Source: Sulfurovum sp.
GTDB taxonomy: Bacteria > Campylobacterota > Campylobacteria > Campylobacterales > Sulfurovaceae
Assembly: GCA_003978395.1 (NCBI GenBank)
Contig: QNZV01000097.1
Location: forward strand, 1 to 5,696
DNA: 5,696 nt
Direction: 5' to 3'
Shown: in pieces, positions 1 through 5,372 of the stretch
Numbering within the stretch: the stretch's first letter is position 1
Layout of the letters: each line of letters starts with the position of its first letter
Notes under the pieces: generated by a model
Databases searched by the model: none
What the model saw: the letters and a program-made list of their open reading frames with translations, nothing else
Told to the model about the DNA's origin: nothing
Program-made: the position numbers and the translations under genes

Positions 1-62
1 AGTACTGCACCTAAAGCTACTAAGAGCATTAGGGGGAGTAGTGTTTGGATGATTAGTTGCAT
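1..62 (-). CDS. N-terminus of an unidentified integral membrane protein (partial)
   Basis: Reading the minus strand from an ATG at 60-62 gives 20 codons before the window edge: MQLIIQTLLPLMLLVALGAV. After the first few residues this is almost entirely hydrophobic, as expected for a first transmembrane helix, and the LLP...ALG pattern recalls the start of several transporter families (for example AEC-type permeases). That is too little to name a family. A purine-rich AAAGGATAA lies just upstream of the ATG (about 64-72) and serves as a ribosome binding site. The gene lies 80 bp downstream of the peptidoglycan-binding repeat gene on the same strand, with no clear terminator between them, so the two may be co-transcribed. 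The function is unknown. Confidence 0.6.
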   Translation of the reverse strand, partial: MQLIIQTLLPLMLLVALGAV

Positions 63-142
63 TGTTATCCTTTTTTAATAGGCTTAGATTCTAACCCTTC
101 AAGATTTCTCAAATTTTTCTTCGTAAACCTAAATATTCGTAT

Positions 143-1258
143 CTATATAGCATTACGACAATCTCCATCCATAGGGCTACACCCCTCATTCTCAAGTGAG
201 TAGATAGTTTTTAAAGAGAGACCGACAATGGGCAAACCTTTTGCTTTTTGGTAAGACCTAACTCCTGCTTTGACAGATAAACCCCAAATACCATCAATCG
301 GACCATCATAATGACCAGTATCTCTAAGTATTTTCTGTATATTTTTAATATTTCTAGCACTTAGACCCTCTTTACAAAAAACAGGTACCCATTTAGCATA
401 CCCATCTGCAACCATTATCTTTTTAGTTACAGTCGTATAGGTTGCTGGAATAATCTGTTTCTTATATTGTTCAGGGCTAACAAGCACCTCTCTTTTTATG
501 GTTTCAAACTTAGGAGGAGTCGTAATTATTTTTGAACTACTTGCCTTGTCCACAACTCTTTTTGTCATAGTTTTATAAATGGCTGGAACCTCAACCCTTT
601 TAGTTGTCGCAGGTGTAACAAGCTTCTGAATGGTTACTGTTTTATAAATAGCTGGAGTAGTGACTTTTCTTATGGAAGCAGGTTTAGTTACAACTCTCTT
701 GCTTATGGTTTTGTAGGTGGCTGGAACTGTTACCATACATAGAACATTTGATTTTTCACAGCTTCTCTCTTCACATTTCACTTCTTTCCATTCTGTTCTT
801 GCAGGTGAAAGCACTATTTTTTCTTTTACATTTTTATATTGAGCAGGTGAGGTAATAAGTTTCTCTCTAGCTTCTGAAACTAAATTTTTTTTAGTAACAG
901 TTTCATACGTAGCAGGAATAGCAATTAGCTTAGTACTTGCCTCTTGTACCAAAATTTGTTCACTTACCGTTTTGTATGTTGTCGGTACAATAACTACCTT
1001 TTGAGTACCGTCTGAGACTTTAATTTTTTCTAATTTTATTTCATACTTTGCTGGAACTATTTCTATCTTCTCACTTGCCTCAGAGAGAAGCATTTTCTCA
1101 GTTGTATTAGTATATTTAGCAGGGAAAAAACCTTTTGTAAAACATTGTCCTGGGCTTACTACTTGTGGGTCATATGAGAGTTTTTCTGCCACAGCTTCTG
1201 TTGTTGTCATTATTCCCATAACAACAAGTGATAATTTCAATCTATTACTAACTATCAT
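143..1258 (-). CDS. Exported 23-residue-repeat protein with C-terminal peptidoglycan-binding domain
   Basis: The 371-residue product starts with a probable Sec signal peptide (hydrophobic residues 9-16, likely cleavage after A-V-A at 24), so it should act in the periplasm or cell envelope. Residues 46-293 are ten units of the form P-[AT]-x-[YF]-x-T-[VI]-T-K-x-x-x-V followed by a short A/S-x-x-K segment. The unit-starting prolines fall at 46, 69, 92, 115, 138, then 179, 202, 225, 248, 271: exactly 23 apart, except for an 18-residue Cys-rich insertion after the fifth unit. The alternating polar/hydrophobic pattern suggests beta strands. Residues 300-355 match a PG_binding_1 domain (N-I-Q-K-I-L, the loop Y-D-G-P-I-D-G-I-W-G, then S-Y-Q-K), which in that family binds the cell wall. 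No catalytic domain is visible, so a structural or anchoring role is an inference. The ATG at 1256-1258 is preceded by AAGGGGATAA, a strong ribosome binding site. The gene lies 60 bp downstream of the MazG-type gene. Confidence 0.88.
   Translation of the reverse strand: MIVSNRLKLSLVVMGIMTTTEAVAEKLSYDPQVVSPGQCFTKGFFPAKYTNTTEKMLLSEASEKIEIVPAKYEIKLEKIKVSDGTQKVVIVPTTYKTVSEQILVQEASTKLIAIPATYETVTKKNLVSEAREKLITSPAQYKNVKEKIVLSPARTEWKEVKCEERSCEKSNVLCMVTVPATYKTISKRVVTKPASIRKVTTPAIYKTVTIQKLVTPATTKRVEVPAIYKTMTKRVVDKASSSKIITTPPKFETIKREVLVSPEQYKKQIIPATYTTVTKKIMVADGYAKWVPVFCKEGLSARNIKNIQKILRDTGHYDGPIDGIWGLSVKAGVRSYQKAKGLPIVGLSLKTIYSLENEGCSPMDGDCRNAI
194..361 (-). other. Peptidoglycan-binding domain (PG_binding_1 type) within the repeat protein
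   Basis: These are codons 300-355 of the gene at 143-1258. The residues follow the family pattern: a first helix ending in Q-K-I-L, the turn Y-D-G-P-I-D-G-I-W-G, a helix with A-G-V-R-S-Y-Q-K, then G-L-P and a last helix. The invariant D-G-x-x-G core is intact. The usual T of the core (G-x-x-T) is S at 328. The domain should tether the repeat region to the cell wall. Confidence 0.8.
374..1144 (-). repeat. Ten in-frame 69-nt coding repeats in two blocks of five
   Basis: Each repeat is 69 nt (23 codons). Similar DNA segments recur at exact 69-nt offsets: windows at 433-449, 502-518, 571-587, 640-656 and 709-725 all cover the P-[AP]-x-[YF]-x-T core. The copies at 571 and 640 differ at one base in 17. 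Block 1 covers codons 39-162 (773-1144) and block 2 covers codons 174-295 (374-739). Most copies have diverged at the DNA level while keeping protein register, which points to old duplication under selection, with perhaps a more recent duplication of units 7 and 8. Confidence 0.85.
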
Positions 1259-1287
1259 GTTTATCCCCTTTTTAGAATCTTTTCATA

Positions 1288-1296
1288 ATATTACCA
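1288..1296 (-). promoter_or_regulatory. Possible extended -10 promoter for the repeat-protein gene
   Basis: On the minus strand the 60-bp gap between the MazG-type gene and the repeat gene contains TGG-TAATAT, an extended -10-like sequence about 30 nt before the start codon. No convincing -35 is seen, and in an A+T-rich gap such a match is easily found by chance. The gene may instead be read from the upstream MazG-type promoter. Confidence 0.25.
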
Positions 1297-1318
1297 TAGT
1301 CCCTTGGGACATAGAAAC

Positions 1319-1735
1319 TTATTTGGTAGTTTTTTTGCATTGGCTACCCTCCTCCATCAGTTTCTCTCTCTGTAAATTTTCTTTCTGCCTCCTCTTAACC
1401 TCTTTCCAAATCGCATGGTCTTCACTCGTCCCTTTGAGTGGTAAAATTCGCTCTTCATACTTCTTTAACGCTCGTTTAAAAACAGCCTCATGAGAACCAA
1501 CTAACCCCTCACCTTTTAGGTTCTCAACCAAACTCAACCAACCCCACAAAATATCACTTAGTTCATCTTCCAAATAGGCTCTGTTGTTGGGTTTTATCTC
1601 CTCTTTGACCTCTTCTACTTCGGAAATAATGGCATCTAAAAGCCACTCATTGTCCGTAAAGTTTGGCTCTGCTCTTGTAAGGTCTAGTTGCTTTTTGTAG
1701 GCTACTAGCTCTATTAGTTTTTTTAGGTTTTGCAT
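1319..1735 (-). CDS. MazG-type nucleotide pyrophosphohydrolase, single domain
   Basis: The 138-residue product carries the metal-binding signature of the all-alpha MazG/dUTPase-like NTP pyrophosphohydrolases: E41-E42-x-x-E45 in one helix and E58-x-x-D61 in the next, followed by the aromatic L-W-G-W-L stretch usual after the ExxD motif. Members hydrolyse NTPs or dNTPs to the monophosphate and pyrophosphate, often removing damaged nucleotides; the substrate of this one cannot be read from sequence. It is about half the length of the two-domain E. coli MazG (263 residues), so it is a stand-alone single-domain form and I give no symbol. The C-terminal ~40 residues are highly charged and probably helical. 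The ATG at 1733-1735 is preceded by AGGAGA (1743-1748) at 7-nt spacing, a near-ideal ribosome binding site. It is the first gene of the leftward group, divergent from ruvA. Confidence 0.85.
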   Translation of the reverse strand: MQNLKKLIELVAYKKQLDLTRAEPNFTDNEWLLDAIISEVEEVKEEIKPNNRAYLEDELSDILWGWLSLVENLKGEGLVGSHEAVFKRALKKYEERILPLKGTSEDHAIWKEVKRRQKENLQREKLMEEGSQCKKTTK

Positions 1736-1760
1736 TTTTTGGTCTCCTAAATAATTTCAA

Positions 1761-1778
1761 GATATTCTCATAATATCA
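1761..1778 (-). promoter_or_regulatory. Probable extended -10 promoter of the MazG-type gene, inside a palindrome
   Basis: Read on the minus strand, TGA-TATTAT (1778 down to 1770) is an extended -10 box about 35 nt before the start codon. The same bases lie in an inverted repeat, GATATT-CTCAT-AATATC (1761-1777), which could be an operator or chance A+T symmetry. No clear -35 is present, which is common for extended -10 promoters and for the vegetative promoters of Campylobacterota. Confidence 0.4.
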
Positions 1779-1883
1779 GATGCTACAATAAAGAGTAATG
1801 AAAATAACTCCAATTTCTATTTATTCATTAAAAAGAGAGAACGCTTAGAGTTAAAAAATATGGAAATGTTTAACGGTTGATAT

Positions 1884-1925
1884 TTGACTTAAGTAAACTT
1901 CTGATATTCTCTCATCTTATACAAT
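1884..1925 (+). promoter_or_regulatory. Probable ruvA promoter region
   Basis: TTGACT at 1884-1889 resembles a -35 box. Candidate -10 boxes are TATTCT (1905-1910, short 15-bp spacer) and TATACAAT (1918-1925). The latter lies about 20 bp before the start codon, which would give a very short leader. The exact start point cannot be decided from sequence. The ruvA ribosome binding site is the AAGAGAG at 1935-1941, just before the ATG at 1946. Confidence 0.35.
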
Positions 1926-1945
1926 TAAAATAAAAAGAGAGTCAA

Positions 1946-2506
1946 ATGATAGTTGGAATTGAAGGTACAATAGAGAAAAAAGAGCCAACATTTATACATT
2001 TAAATGTTAATGGAATTATTTATGAAGTAAATGTTTCATTAAATACTTCACATGCTATAACCAAAAACAGGGTAAAGCTTTTGGTAACACAGATTATTCG
2101 TGAAGATGCCAATTTGCTTTTTGGTTTTATGGAGATAAATGAGAAAAAAATGTTTGATACGCTTATTAAAATAAATGGAGTAGGTCCAAAAGTAGCGATG
2201 GCTACTTGTTCAACTTTTGTTCCTGCTACTTTTTCACAAGTAGTGGCAGATAAAGATGTAACTCTACTAAAACGAGTTCCAGGTATTGGACCAAAGGCTG
2301 CGAGTCGTATTTTGGTAGAGTTGGCAGATTTTATTGTAGATATTAATGCAGAAGATGGAACAGTAAATAGTGGAATGTCCGATGCAATCTTGGCACTAGA
2401 GAGTTTAGGGTTTAAAAAAGAGCATATACAAAAAGCTCTTAGTGGTGCAACAGGAGATGTCTCTACATTGGTTAAACATGGATTGAAAAAGTTACAGAGA
2501 TTGTAA
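1946..2506 (+). CDS. ruvA: Holliday junction branch migration complex subunit RuvA
   Basis: RuvA binds four-way DNA junctions as a tetramer and loads the RuvB ATPase, which drives branch migration during recombinational repair; RuvC then cuts the junction. The 186-residue product shows all three domains: an N-terminal OB-fold starting M-I-V-G-I-E-G (about 1-62), a central double helix-hairpin-helix domain with I-N-G-V-G-P-K (76-82) and V-P-G-I-G-P-K-A-A (111-119), and a C-terminal RuvB-binding three-helix domain (about 142-186) with A-L-x-x-L-G-F. The acidic pin residues correspond to E53-D54 in the R-E-D-A motif. Length is slightly below the 203 residues of E. coli RuvA; the flexible linker (about 131-141) is short. 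It starts at the canonical MIVGIEG and stands alone on its strand side, with no ruvB or ruvC in the window, as is common in Campylobacterota. Confidence 0.97.
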   Translation: MIVGIEGTIEKKEPTFIHLNVNGIIYEVNVSLNTSHAITKNRVKLLVTQIIREDANLLFGFMEINEKKMFDTLIKINGVGPKVAMATCSTFVPATFSQVVADKDVTLLKRVPGIGPKAASRILVELADFIVDINAEDGTVNSGMSDAILALESLGFKKEHIQKALSGATGDVSTLVKHGLKKLQRL

Positions 2507-2562
2507 AATATTGAATTATTTAACAAAGTTTTTTTTCCACACACTTTACACATTTAAAATCT

Positions 2563-2594
2563 TATAATATATTTATCAAACAAAATATAAGGAA
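2563..2594 (+). promoter_or_regulatory. Promoter -10 box and ribosome binding site of the lipoprotein/efflux group
   Basis: A perfect TATAAT lies at 2563-2568, and AAGGAA at 2589-2594 sits 6 nt before the ATG at 2601. There is no good -35 at 17-bp spacing (TTTACA at 2545-2550 is only 12 bp away). A run of eight T at 2529-2536 lies upstream, which suits the T-rich, -35-less promoters of Campylobacterota. The same T-run may serve as a weak end signal for ruvA, but no GC stem precedes it. Confidence 0.5.
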
Positions 2595-2600
2595 TTTAAA

Positions 2601-3005
2601 ATGAGAAAATTTTTAACAATAGTATCAATCTTAACCGTAGGTTTGTTCTTTACAGCATGTGGAGGTAGTGACTCTTCATCATCAGAGGGTTTTAGTAAAA
2701 GTGGTAAAGCAGGTAGCTTAGATATAACCTACAGTTCGCCTAAACCTTTGGTTACAGGAAACAACAATATCTCTGTAAAAGTTACAGACCATGGCAAGGT
2801 TGTTAAGGGTGCAAAGGTAGAGTTTAAAACATTTATGCCAGAGATGCCAGGGATGCCGTATATGGAAGAGGTTAAAAGCTTGAGTGCCAATGGCGATATA
2901 TATAATGGAAATATAAACTTCTCTATGGGTGGGACTTGGCAGGTTAAAATTTTTGTGGAAAAAGATGGCAAGAAGTATAAATACTCTTCTTCTGTAATAC
3001 TTTAA
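2601..3005 (+). CDS. Lipoprotein with YtkA/FixH-like domain and Met-Pro motif
   Basis: The 134-residue product has a lipoprotein signal peptide: M-R-K, a hydrophobic core at 4-17 and a lipobox F-T-A-C with the acylated cysteine at 20. A Gly/Ser-rich tether (21-38) follows. Residues about 39-134 look like the small beta-sandwich of the YtkA-like/FixH-like group (N-N-I-S-V-K-V-T-D, then A-K-V-E-F, then G-G-T-W-Q-V-K-I), often found beside heavy-metal efflux genes. The stretch M79-P-E-M82-P-G-M85-P-Y-M88 puts a methionine at every third position, an attractive soft-metal site (Cu(I)/Ag(I)), though metal binding is an inference. The next two genes on the same strand encode an outer-membrane channel and a periplasmic adaptor, so this protein may deliver or sense the exported substrate. 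It has its own promoter-like -10 box and a good ribosome binding site. The family assignment is by pattern only. Confidence 0.82.
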   Translation: MRKFLTIVSILTVGLFFTACGGSDSSSSEGFSKSGKAGSLDITYSSPKPLVTGNNNISVKVTDHGKVVKGAKVEFKTFMPEMPGMPYMEEVKSLSANGDIYNGNINFSMGGTWQVKIFVEKDGKKYKYSSSVIL

Positions 3006-3016
3006 TTAAGCACTCT

Positions 3017-3072
3017 GTAGGTTCGATTTTATCGAACAAAAATAAGAATGTGTTCGATGAAATCGAACCTAC
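3017..3072. repeat. REP/BIME-like pair of inverted palindromes with GTAG ends
   Basis: The left unit is GTAG (3017-3020), then GTTCGAT-TTT-ATCGAAC (3021-3037). The right unit is its mirror image: GTTCGAT-GAA-ATCGAAC (3052-3068), then CTAC (3069-3072). Each unit folds on itself as a 7-bp stem with a 3-nt loop. The two units together also form a 22-bp inverted repeat (3017-3038 with 3051-3072) with one difference, in the loop. A GTAG tetranucleotide 5' of a short palindrome is the established layout of REP sequences mobilised by REP-associated tyrosine transposases (RAYT), and a head-to-head pair is a BIME. The element lies in the 81-bp gap between the lipoprotein and outer-membrane genes and ends 4 nt before the ribosome binding site. 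It has no T-tract, so it is not a typical terminator, but it could stabilise mRNA or attenuate. Confidence 0.75.
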
Positions 3073-3086
3073 TAATGGAGTATATT

Positions 3087-4295
3087 ATGAACCCTAAACC
3101 CATATTACTATTTTTTTGTATAACACTCTCTCTTCATGCTCAAACCCTTCGAGAGGTTATTGATTACAGTCAACGCCATAACTATCAACTTCAAATTCTT
3201 CAAGAAGAGTCTGAGATTATCGACCGAGAAGCAGATATAGTTGGGGCTTGGTCAGACCCTGTTTTACAAGCTGGTATGAATGATATTCAAGCAGTTCAAC
3301 CACTTAGCAGAAATGTGGAAGCGATGCAAAATCAGTTTATAACTCTTTCTCAAGCTATTCCACTTAACAACCGTTTAGAGATTGCTTCTGATGTAGAAAA
3401 AGAGAAACTTTTGGTAGTAGAACAGAAAAAAGAGATTCTCTCTGTTAATATTGCTTTTGGAGTGCGTAAGGCTTTTATAGAGGCACAGTTTGCTCAAAGT
3501 AGTCTCTCTATACTCGATAGATACATCTCTTTTTTAAAGAGACCTATGGATTTATTGGTTAATCTATCTGCTGTTGAAAAAAATAGTGTTGAGAAGTACA
3601 TTACAACGCAACTTCTTCAAAAAACATATCAGTTTAAACGTGAAGCTTGGCTACGAAACATAGAGGTAGCCAAAGAACGTATTGAGCTTATTGGAAATCT
3701 GAAAATAGATAACTTTTCTGATGAGGTAGTGTTAAAAAATTATCACTATCAGACACTAGAAGAGCTTTTATCTCTTTTGGATATGAATAGCCCAGAACTT
3801 CATATGAGAGATGCTCTAAAAAATGTAGCAAACCACGAGATAGAACTGGCACAAGCCAAAGAGCAGACGGATTTTACGGTAACAGGTGGATATTATCAAC
3901 GTTTTGATAGAAATGATTATGTTTCGGTAGCTGTCTCTTTTCCCCTTTATATTCACAAAAAACAGTCCAACAAAACGGTTCAAGCGATGAAAAAATCGAA
4001 TATTCAAAACCTCACTTATGAGCAGACAAAGGTTCAATTGGAGCAAGGGTTAAAGATAACTTTTCATCAACTTCAATCACTTTATGATGAGTTAAAAATT
4101 TTAGAGCAGAGTGGGGTTAAAATTAATCAACTCATTAGTAATGCTAAATCAGAACTTGCTTCTGGTGGTTCATTGGTTCACTATTACGAACTTTTTACAA
4201 AACGTGTCAATAATAGATTAGCAATTAATAAAAAACGTTTAGCAATTGCTTTAAATGAAAATCAAATAGACCAACTATTAGGAGTTACTCAATGA
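3087..4295 (+). CDS. TolC/CusC-family outer-membrane efflux protein
   Basis: These proteins are trimeric channels that carry substrates across the outer membrane for tripartite efflux pumps. The product is 402 residues from the ATG at 3087, which has GGAG at 3077-3080 six nt upstream. An in-frame ATG at 3048 lies inside the REP element and would put a polar segment before the signal peptide, so it is rejected. Residues 1-18 form a Sec signal peptide ending L-H-A, with Q19 as the mature start. C11 is in the hydrophobic core and not in a lipobox, so unlike CusC the protein is not lipidated. Two OEP-type halves are visible: early helices followed by W55-S-D-P-V-L and the strand L-S-Q-A-I-P-L (87-93), then a matching strand V-A-V-S-F-P-L-Y-I (281-289) with long helices on either side. 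It is somewhat shorter than typical family members (about 420-480). Its stop overlaps the start of the adaptor gene by 4 nt. Substrate is probably a metal ion, judged by the neighbours. Confidence 0.85.
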   Translation: MNPKPILLFFCITLSLHAQTLREVIDYSQRHNYQLQILQEESEIIDREADIVGAWSDPVLQAGMNDIQAVQPLSRNVEAMQNQFITLSQAIPLNNRLEIASDVEKEKLLVVEQKKEILSVNIAFGVRKAFIEAQFAQSSLSILDRYISFLKRPMDLLVNLSAVEKNSVEKYITTQLLQKTYQFKREAWLRNIEVAKERIELIGNLKIDNFSDEVVLKNYHYQTLEELLSLLDMNSPELHMRDALKNVANHEIELAQAKEQTDFTVTGGYYQRFDRNDYVSVAVSFPLYIHKKQSNKTVQAMKKSNIQNLTYEQTKVQLEQGLKITFHQLQSLYDELKILEQSGVKINQLISNAKSELASGGSLVHYYELFTKRVNNRLAINKKRLAIALNENQIDQLLGVTQ

Positions 4296-5266
4296 AAAAA
4301 ATATTAATCCTTTTACCTTTTCTAGCCTCTCTGCACGCTGTAACTGTAGAGCAATTATTCAATGTCAAAACCATTAAAGTTCAGAGCCAAAAAGTAGAAA
4401 TTACTAAAGAGTATAACGGCTATGTAAAAATAGCAGACGATAAAATATATACTATCTCTTTAACACAAGATGGGTTTATTAAAAACTTAACAGCTCCTAA
4501 TATTTATGATAAAGTAAGAAAAGGGAAAAAGCTTTTTGATTTTTATAGCCCCGATATTTATAAAGCACAAATAGAGCTTTTAAGTGCTGAAAAATTTAGC
4601 CCTGCATTGGCTAAAAACTTGGAGACAAAGTTAAAGCTCTATGATGTAACTTCTCAAAATATCAAAATGATTAAACGAAAAAATAGAGCATTTAAGTACT
4701 TGCCTTTTTACTCTCCTTATTCAGGTATTGTCATAGAAAAAAAAGTAACCGAAGGCTCTGCAGTAAAGCGTGGAATGGTTGTCTATAGAGTTGCCGATTT
4801 GTCAAAAGTATGGGTAGAAGGAAAAGCGTATGAAGCAGATAGAGCTTTTATTCAAAAAGGTCAAAAAGTAGAAGTAACCCTAAATGGTTCTAAACAGATA
4901 CACCATGCAACTATAGATTTTATCTATCCTTTAGTTGACCCTGTTAATAAAACCATTGATTTCAGAATTACCCTCTCTAACAAAGATAGCAAAATTCAAC
5001 CTAACTCCTATGCAACTATTAAAAATATAAAGCCTCAAAAGAGCAAGTTGATTTTACCAAATACAGCTGTAGTAACCAAAGGAGATAAACATTTAGTATT
5101 TATCCCTAGTGAATACGAAGGAGAATACAAAAGTAAACTTATCGAAGCCAAACGAATTAGCGTTAATCAGTTTGAGATTATCTCAGGTTTAAAAGAGGGC
5201 GATAAAGTTGTAAATAATTCATTATTTTTGATTGATAGTGATATTATGATTAATGGGGAGGATTAA
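4292..5266 (+). CDS. CusB-like periplasmic adaptor (HlyD/membrane fusion family) of a heavy-metal efflux system
   Basis: Adaptors of this family link an inner-membrane RND pump to the outer-membrane channel. The 324-residue product has a signal peptide (cleavage likely after L-H-A at 16). Heavy-metal adaptor landmarks follow in order: a first lipoyl half with K-G-K-K-L-F (77-82), F-Y-S-P-D-I-Y-K-A-Q (84-93) as in CusB, a short helical hairpin (about 94-131), the second lipoyl half S-P-Y-S-G-I-V (141-147), V-Y-R-V-A-D-L-S-K-V-W-V (164-175), a beta-barrel region, and a C-terminal G-L-K-E-G-D-K-V-V followed by F-L-I-D-S. It lacks the methionine-rich N-terminal segment used by E. coli CusB for Cu(I)/Ag(I), and is shorter than most homologues (about 400). 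ATGA overlap with the upstream stop and AGGAG at 4280-4284 indicate translational coupling. No RND pump gene follows before the convergent metE. Confidence 0.9.
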   Translation: MKKILILLPFLASLHAVTVEQLFNVKTIKVQSQKVEITKEYNGYVKIADDKIYTISLTQDGFIKNLTAPNIYDKVRKGKKLFDFYSPDIYKAQIELLSAEKFSPALAKNLETKLKLYDVTSQNIKMIKRKNRAFKYLPFYSPYSGIVIEKKVTEGSAVKRGMVVYRVADLSKVWVEGKAYEADRAFIQKGQKVEVTLNGSKQIHHATIDFIYPLVDPVNKTIDFRITLSNKDSKIQPNSYATIKNIKPQKSKLILPNTAVVTKGDKHLVFIPSEYEGEYKSKLIEAKRISVNQFEIISGLKEGDKVVNNSLFLIDSDIMINGED

Positions 5267-5294
5267 AAGAACTTTATGACATTGTATAGTTAAT

Positions 5295-5309
5295 AAGAGA
5301 TTGCTCTTT
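5295..5309 (+). terminator. Weak hairpin after the adaptor gene, possible terminator
   Basis: AAGAG-ATTG-CTCTT (5295-5308) can form a 5-bp stem, and the 3' arm runs into TTTAT. The stem is short and low in GC and the T-run is brief, so termination here would be weak. It lies 28 nt after the adaptor stop, in a convergent gap where transcription from the left should end. Confidence 0.3.
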
Positions 5310-5312
5310 ATC

Positions 5313-5332
5313 GGTGCGATTCCCATCGCACC
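5313..5332. repeat. Perfect 8-bp palindromic hairpin related to the REP stem
   Basis: GGTGCGAT-TCCC-ATCGCACC is a perfect 8-bp stem with a 4-nt loop; on minus-strand RNA the loop reads GGGA, a GNRA tetraloop. The stem equals that of the left REP unit (GGTTCGAT...ATCGAAC, 3020-3037) except that T-A is replaced by G-C on both arms, a compensated change. The GTAG flank is absent here. It lies between convergent genes and might help end both transcripts, but no T-tract follows on either strand. Confidence 0.55.
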
Positions 5333-5372
5333 ATTCAAAACCAATCATTCAAGAAAAGTCAAAGAACTATAT

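Noticed and set aside
374..1144. Regular ~69-nt spacing considered as a CRISPR-like or non-coding tandem array
   Set aside because: The periodicity is in frame with a signal-peptide protein, and conservation is at the amino-acid level with no identical repeats or unique spacers.
1299..1310. GTCCCTTGGGAC near-palindrome in the gap between the MazG-type and repeat genes
   Set aside because: Stem of only 4-5 bp, no T-tract on the minus strand, and flanking bases do not pair. Not enough for a terminator or operator call.
1257..1493. Open frame of 78 codons on the plus strand
   Set aside because: Lies opposite the MazG-type gene, whose catalytic motifs and ribosome binding site are clear. The translation is Ser/Leu/Phe-rich with no family features, as expected for a shadow frame.
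1798..1848. Sixteen-codon open frame (MKITPISIYS...) between the divergent genes
   Set aside because: Very short, with a poor ribosome binding site, and it overlaps probable promoter DNA. I could not link it to a known peptide or to a frameshifted longer gene.
2020..2553. Long open frame of 177 codons on the minus strand
   Set aside because: Antisense to ruvA, which is certain. The product is a Ser/Thr/Phe-rich shadow without domain features.
2729..2971. Minus-strand open frame of 80 codons
   Set aside because: Antisense to the lipoprotein gene, which has a lipobox, promoter and ribosome binding site. No independent support.
3816..4046. Minus-strand open frame of 76 codons
   Set aside because: Antisense to the outer-membrane channel gene, with no start signal or recognisable family.
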